Of a stretch of 64,000 nucleotides of DNA, positions 59,777 to 64,000 are shown piece after piece. How positions within the stretch are numbered: the first letter of the stretch is position 1; every line of letters starts with the position of its first letter. The notes beneath the pieces were generated by a model. The model saw only the letters and a program-made list of their open reading frames with translations, had not been told where the DNA came from and did not search any database. The stretch is from Roridomyces roridus. Taxonomy: Eukaryota > Basidiomycota > Agaricomycetes > Agaricales > Mycenaceae. The translations under genes and the position numbers were made by a program. The stretch lies in assembly GCA_029378245.1 (NCBI GenBank), contig JARKIF010000136.1, positions 23,366 to 87,365 of the forward strand. The letters are read 5' to 3'.

Positions 59777-61444
59777 TTAATGTTTCCCCCACGCTCCAGG
59801 TACATGCTCCGACCCAGCCTCGTACTGTGGCGGACTATCATCCTCCGCATTCACCACCTGCAACGACTGGCGATGATTCCTCGGGCCCTTGGGCGTCGTC
59901 GTCGCCGTCGTCGTCGGCACCGAGCTCGAGGCATAGGGCGACTGTGGCTCTGGCTCATGTACAAAGTAACCTGCCGTTTCTAACGGCGGAACCTGATTCA
60001 CGCCATACCCATTCGGCGTCTGTGGAGACTGCGGCGTGTATTGCGAATGCACTGGAGGAGTGTAATATGCCGACTGCGGTTGCGTCTCTGGCTCATATGG
60101 GTCGTACTGAGAATACTCGCCCGCAGGATGTGACGCAGCAGAATGATATGATGTCCCACGAGCAAGATGACCAGGAGGAACACCGAGGTATGCGCCACCA
60201 GGGTTGATGTACGGGTTGGACGGTTCACGACCGATACCATATTGTTGTTGTTGTTGTGGAGGTGTGTATTGCTGAGGAGGAGGAGAGGTATGCGGGAGAG
60301 GTGGTATCGAGTTGTACTGCTGGTCAGGGTATGGGTTCTGGTTCTGTGGCTGCTGAGGTGCGTTGTAGCTGTAAACCGACTGCGCGTATGTCGAAGGTTC
60401 GTACTGGCGGTGGCCAGCTGGTGGGTACGCATTGGGATCGTTGTACCGCGCAGCAGAAGGTCCCGCCGCAGTGTTGTTGTTGTAGTAAGGATCGGCGGGT
60501 TGGGCCGCATTATTGTAGTATTGGTCTACAGCACGCGAGCCTAATGGCGCCTGCACGTAACCACCCGGTGTATGCGGTTTATCGGCATAGACATTGGAGC
60601 CATCATCGTATGCGGTGGTGGTGAGCGGCACACTTTCGTGGAAAGCAGGCAAACCGCCCTCGGAAGCCTTTTGGCGCGCCTTGCGGTCTGCCTCCGCCTT
60701 GACAGCATCGAGGCGCAACTGGTCGTGGACAGCGACGTCCCCTGGAGGGGGCGGGGCCTTTCGCCCGTCCCAGTCCCCGCGCTTCTGACGGTTGGAGATA
60801 CAGCAACGCCCGAGGGTGTAGAAACACCCGCTGAAGAACAACAGTATCCATGCCGCGAGGGTAAGCCAGATGGCGTTCCCAATGGACGCTTTGCCGACAG
60901 CGTTGATACGGGATTTGGCGATAAAGAAGAATGCAAGGTCAAAGATGAAGGCGAGGAGGGTGACAACAGCAGCAAAACCTGATATACAGGTGCTGCAGTA
61001 GGTCATGGCCATCTCCCGAACGTGGGCCAACAACCCAAACAGGGCAGACCCCGCAGCCAGGGCGAGGCCAACGATGTGCAGCACCAGCACATACGTCAAC
61101 CATTTCACAACGACATTGGGTATTTGGATAAAGTCGCCCTCATTGCCCACGAGACTGTTGATGTCTAGTGTAGAGTTAGAAATCAAGATAACATTGCTCT
61201 TTGAGATGAACGCACCAAGTTCGTATCCTACTGAAGGTTTCGAGCAAGTCGTCCCACTCGGCAGCTCGAGACAGTAACCCAACGTTCCGAATGTAATTGT
61301 CCCCGAGACTCCATTGGAGCTTATGTCGGCCTTGAGGAAGAAAACGGACTTGAAGTACGGAACGCAAAAAGAGACGACAGCGAGGAGGCCGGTGGCGATG
61401 GTGGTAAGAAGGAAGCCGGGCGTCGCTGGCCGTATGCAGGACAT
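59777..61444 (-). CDS. rim9: Rim9/PalI-type pH-response membrane protein
   Basis: Exons 61444-61216 and 61164-59777; 538 residues. SUR7/PalI topology: first helix near the N-terminus (PGFLLTTIATGLLAVVSFCVPY), extracellular loop with paired Cys (GYCLELPSGTTCSKPSVGYEL), three more helices (LTYVLVLHIVGLALAAGSALFG; CISGFAAVVTLLAFIFDLAFFF; IGNAIWLTLAAWILLFFSGCF), then a long Tyr/Pro/Gln-rich cytoplasmic tail with PPPxY-like repeats ending DSPPQYEAG. PalI/Rim9 helps the PalH/Rim21 sensor at the plasma membrane signal ambient alkaline pH. The single intron is 51 nt. Confidence 0.92.
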   Translation of the reverse strand: MSCIRPATPGFLLTTIATGLLAVVSFCVPYFKSVFFLKADISSNGVSGTITFGTLGYCLELPSGTTCSKPSVGYELGAFISKSNVILISNSTLDINSLVGNEGDFIQIPNVVVKWLTYVLVLHIVGLALAAGSALFGLLAHVREMAMTYCSTCISGFAAVVTLLAFIFDLAFFFIAKSRINAVGKASIGNAIWLTLAAWILLFFSGCFYTLGRCCISNRQKRGDWDGRKAPPPPGDVAVHDQLRLDAVKAEADRKARQKASEGGLPAFHESVPLTTTAYDDGSNVYADKPHTPGGYVQAPLGSRAVDQYYNNAAQPADPYYNNNTAAGPSAARYNDPNAYPPAGHRQYEPSTYAQSVYSYNAPQQPQNQNPYPDQQYNSIPPLPHTSPPPQQYTPPQQQQQYGIGREPSNPYINPGGAYLGVPPGHLARGTSYHSAASHPAGEYSQYDPYEPETQPQSAYYTPPVHSQYTPQSPQTPNGYGVNQVPPLETAGYFVHEPEPQSPYASSSVPTTTATTTPKGPRNHRQSLQVVNAEDDSPPQYEAGSEHVPGAWGKH

Positions 61445-61715
61445 GGTTTAGATGCAATCCCTGGACGGGTTCGCGCGTGAAGAGATGAGAGAGGTGAAAG
61501 AGCCAAGACTATGAGCTAGGCACCGCTTCACACTGCAATCGGTGGAGCGGAGGAAGTGTGTGACAAGGTGTGACAGCTGCACTGTATCCCATTTGGGTCA
61601 GGCCCCTATGATTCTTGAATTCTGGTGCCTTTTCACAGGAGGAACGAACGAGTAACGGATATCAAAATCATATAGTAGACCCCCGCATAGGTACCGCTAT
61701 TGCGTCTATTTCCAC

Positions 61716-63026
61716 TCATCTAGTCAGCACCTCCGCACCGTCCTCTGTTATGAGGACCATATGCTCCGCTTGCGCACTGCGCGAACAATCCTATCCAGAA
61801 TCAGATTATTCCACCCTCGCTGAAACGAAATTCTTACCTCCGTAGACGCAGTCCATCCATCAGGGAACATGAAACAGCTCGGAGTCTTGCTCTCGATTAT
61901 CGCAGGCTACAAATTGCTCAGACAATGCACGAGAACGACATATAAGTCCAGCTACCTCAATGGTAAAGCAATGACCTGGCATCATTCTCCCCGCTCCGTT
62001 GTTCACTACACGTTCGCATTAGTCGCCAGACGCCTCAAGAAGAAGAACGCAAAGCACAATTGTGGACTATCCAAGGCTCGCGATGGAACTCGGTGCCAAT
62101 GCCATGGCCGTTAAAGTCTGGAGAGATGGAGAAGGACGTTGGGTCTATGAGGTCGTGGATGGCTTTGCCTATATCGCTGAACGGGCGCCCCGGAGCGCAG
62201 GCATCGATTCCAGCTTGCAAAGCCCTATTCGTCATCTCGACGAGTTCCTTTCCAGTGTCGTCCTGAATTCCCGAGAGTTTATCTTCCCGCTATGAACTGC
62301 AGGAAATCTTACCACATTGCCAACAAGAAAGGTCTGGGATGTGTCTCCGTGGTATCCATCGAGATACACGGTAATGTCGACGTTGACAATGTCCCCGTCC
62401 TCCAGCGGTCGGCTTGCATGGTCATTGAATGCTTCAAGCCCTCGGAAGAAGCTTACTCGTCAGGAATTCCATGCGATATGATGTTATTCACGCTTCCAAG
62501 GATCAGCGCGTATCTCGCCTCGGAGAAATGAAGAATACCTTGTACAGCACGAGCGAGGGAAGCCAGAGTACAGAAGGGGCGACGGATAGGCCGAATGCCG
62601 TATGATATATTCATGGACGGCGGCGTCAATTTCATCCGTAGTCACTTTGGCCTTGGACAGAATTAAAAGAGCAGTATGTTATCTTGCGCGTACGCACAGA
62701 CCTGCACCAAAGTCCCTGCAAACTCGCGAACGTCGCTGGCCAACCTTGCAGCAGCTCGAAGGCGTCTTTCCGCGTCGCTGCCTAGCGAAATGAGGCCCCC
62801 AGGATCTCGTGCCGTTGGAGGTCCGCCCGCGTAGTGAGGTTTGACGATATGGTCTGGAACAGTCCGGGGAGTAAAGTGTGAGACGCCGTAGACAAATGGC
62901 TCTTGAGGCAGAATCACGGAGTTGACGGAATAAGTTCCAAAGCCCTCAGTCGAGATAGAAGCAAGGGTCGTCGTCGAAGTGAGAGGTAGAGCATGAAATG
63001 CAGAGAATATTTTGATGTGGCGGCCC
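61716..63026 (-). CDS. Type I methionine aminopeptidase, probably mitochondrial
   Basis: Exons (minus): about 63026-62703, 62651-62539, 62492-62457, 62412-62313, 62262-62058, 62005-61956, 61906-61838, 61790-61716. Metal ligands of the pita-bread fold are visible: [16 protein letters not shown] (two Asp), GHGIGTEFH (His), CFTIEP (Glu) and AEHMVL (Glu). HGIPDD and DGWTAST complete the signature. FGTYSV and [10 protein letters not shown] at the N-terminus match the organellar MAP1D-type branch, which lacks the zinc fingers of cytosolic Map1. The first exon's start is unresolved: the frame is open upstream to about 63050 without ATG, while an Arg-rich presequence [15 protein letters not shown] (ATG near 62995) lies one frame away. 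Confidence 0.88.
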
Positions 63027-63129
63027 GATTCAACCTTGATTCTAATCCACCATCTCTTCTCTCACCACCACGGCAAGAATCCTGGTTTCGCCTTCTCGTG
63101 ACGCTGGACTCCGCCCGCAGTCGATTATT

Positions 63130-63350
63130 ACCGTACCCTGGCCCGTTTGAGTCGGGCCACGGCACTCGGGAACTGGCCCGACAAACGGGCCTCTGCCGCG
63201 GGCATCAGGATGACCTCGGTTCTCCCTCAAGCCATATCTGACCAGGCCCGACTCACACGGGCCAAAGGCGCACTGGAATGGCCCGACCAACGGGCCTCTG
63301 TCGTCAAAGAACTCCCGCTTATCTTTGCAGGCCCGTCTGAGTCGGGCCAA
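63130..63350. promoter_or_regulatory. Five GGCCCG...CGGGCC hairpin motifs in divergent promoter
   Basis: Inverted repeats at about 63138-63155, 63175-63191, 63246-63264, 63281-63297 and 63330-63348 share arms (G)GCCCG/CGGGC(C) around a 5-7-nt loop such as ACAAA, ACCAA, TTTGAGT and TCTGAGT. They lie between the minus-strand methionine aminopeptidase gene and the plus-strand IDO gene, where a binding-site array for both genes would sit. Confidence 0.5.
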
Positions 63351-63420
63351 ACGCTACCAACGCCCTTGTTACGCGCTCTATCTCACATGGATTGGATTTC
63401 ATTTTTAATTCGGGCGGGTC

Positions 63421-64000
63421 ATGGAACGTTCTCCAGTCGATCAATTTAGACCCTTGTGCGATCGGCTTGAATCGTATAAAGCGCGTGCAGCGTTTCAAGT
63501 CGGTCCCCTCACAGACAACATGACCATTGGCACCTTTTCCGTTCTCCATGACACGCGCCCCGAAGACACGAGCTTGCCCGCGTTCATGGTATCGACCACC
63601 CGTGGTTTCTTGCCACGTTCAGAGCCCATCGTCGCCCTTCCAAAGGAGTTTGACGTCCTCGAGTCCATCCTGGCTCGCATGCCCGTCAAGACCCTGGACG
63701 GCTCGCCCGGCCTCCTTGCGCAATTACCCTAGGGGAACGGTCTTGAAGGAGCTTCCAGATCTTACGTGGGCCATCGAGAAGTACGCCGACAATCTTCCTC
63801 TCCAGAACGCGCTCTACAGAGATTATGCCTTCCTGGCGTCGGCATACCTCTTGGAGCCGTGCCATGAAAGGGTCCTCAAGGGAGAGTCCTACGGGTTGGG
63901 CCGCCAGACGTTGCCGAAGAATATCTCTTTGCCCATCTCTCGTTGTGCTGAAATGTACGTGTTTCTTTCTTCAAGTCTTCTCGACTGATACATGGCAGCG
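63421..64000 (+). CDS. Indoleamine 2,3-dioxygenase-family protein, partial
   Basis: ATG at 63421 (an alternative in-frame ATG is at 63520). The block VSTTRGFLPRSEPIVALP followed by LESILARMPVKTLDG and, after a one-base shift at about 63725-63735, VLKELPDLTWAIEKYADN, LYRDYAFLASAYLLEP and LPKNISLPISRCAEM matches the small domain and start of the large domain of fungal IDO proteins, heme dioxygenases that open the tryptophan indole ring (kynurenine pathway). A donor GTACGTG is at 63955 and the acceptor GGCAG at the window edge. The heme-ligand His would lie beyond 64000, so activity cannot be judged. Confidence 0.72.

Overview
This is genomic DNA of a filamentous basidiomycete, most likely an Agaricomycete. 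The evidence is the dense set of short (about 45-65 nt) GT-AG introns and the mix of fungal genes: SHO1, a NoxA-type NADPH oxidase, a Rim9/PalI protein, Hel2, a Nup188-like nucleoporin, an IDO-family enzyme and small lineage-specific gene families. Coordinates of spliced genes are full spans; exon coordinates, worked out by eye, are in the evidence and may be off by a base.

Left part (1-13.3 kb), transposon-rich: a minus-strand array of exon-like repeat units (1-1069) is cut by a 3.6-kb LTR retrotransposon carrying only a gag-like frame (1070-4702; 479-bp LTRs, TSD GGAAC). A 5.2-kb Ty1/copia element (5635-10818; 275-bp LTRs, TSD ACTCC) sits inside the last exon of a minus-strand host gene (start 12678, original stop 5295). 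A 360-bp MITE (12881-13240; 16-bp terminal inverted repeats, 8-bp TSD) lies upstream of that gene.

Centre left (13.3-25.1 kb): a tandem cluster of two gene families I do not recognise. Family A (A1-A6) encodes about 240-270-aa proteins with one central hydrophobic region between helical segments. Family B (B1-B3 here, B4 at 39.3 kb) encodes about 320-aa helical proteins. The array shows shared promoter blocks, a near-identical duplication, an inverted decayed copy, an in-frame A5-A6 junction and a B gene whose leader derives from a family A exon. It is the best candidate here for an undescribed system.

Right part (25-64 kb), mostly conserved housekeeping and signalling genes: a Pro/Ser-rich protein (25.4-26.7), a duplicated small-gene region (27.4-28.8), SHO1 (29.2-30.4, minus), a SNF2 remodeler with C-terminal PHD-type zinc fingers (31.9-36.3, plus), an APH-fold kinase-like protein (37.5-38.9, minus), B4, an alpha/beta hydrolase (40.4-41.7, minus), a putative membrane protein (42.5-43.3, minus), a degraded mS45-like mitoribosomal gene (45-46.5, plus), noxA (47.1-49.3, plus), then on the minus strand hel2, a nitrilase, NUP188, RIM9/palI and a type I methionine aminopeptidase. 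An IDO-family gene runs off the right edge (plus).

Several conserved genes (NUP188, hel2, nitrilase, mS45, IDO, copia) carry isolated one-base frame breaks, many in homopolymers. These may be residual consensus errors, so pseudogene calls are provisional until checked against reads. The genes do not form one pathway. SHO1, noxA and RIM9 are all environmental-response genes, but their closeness is probably coincidental.
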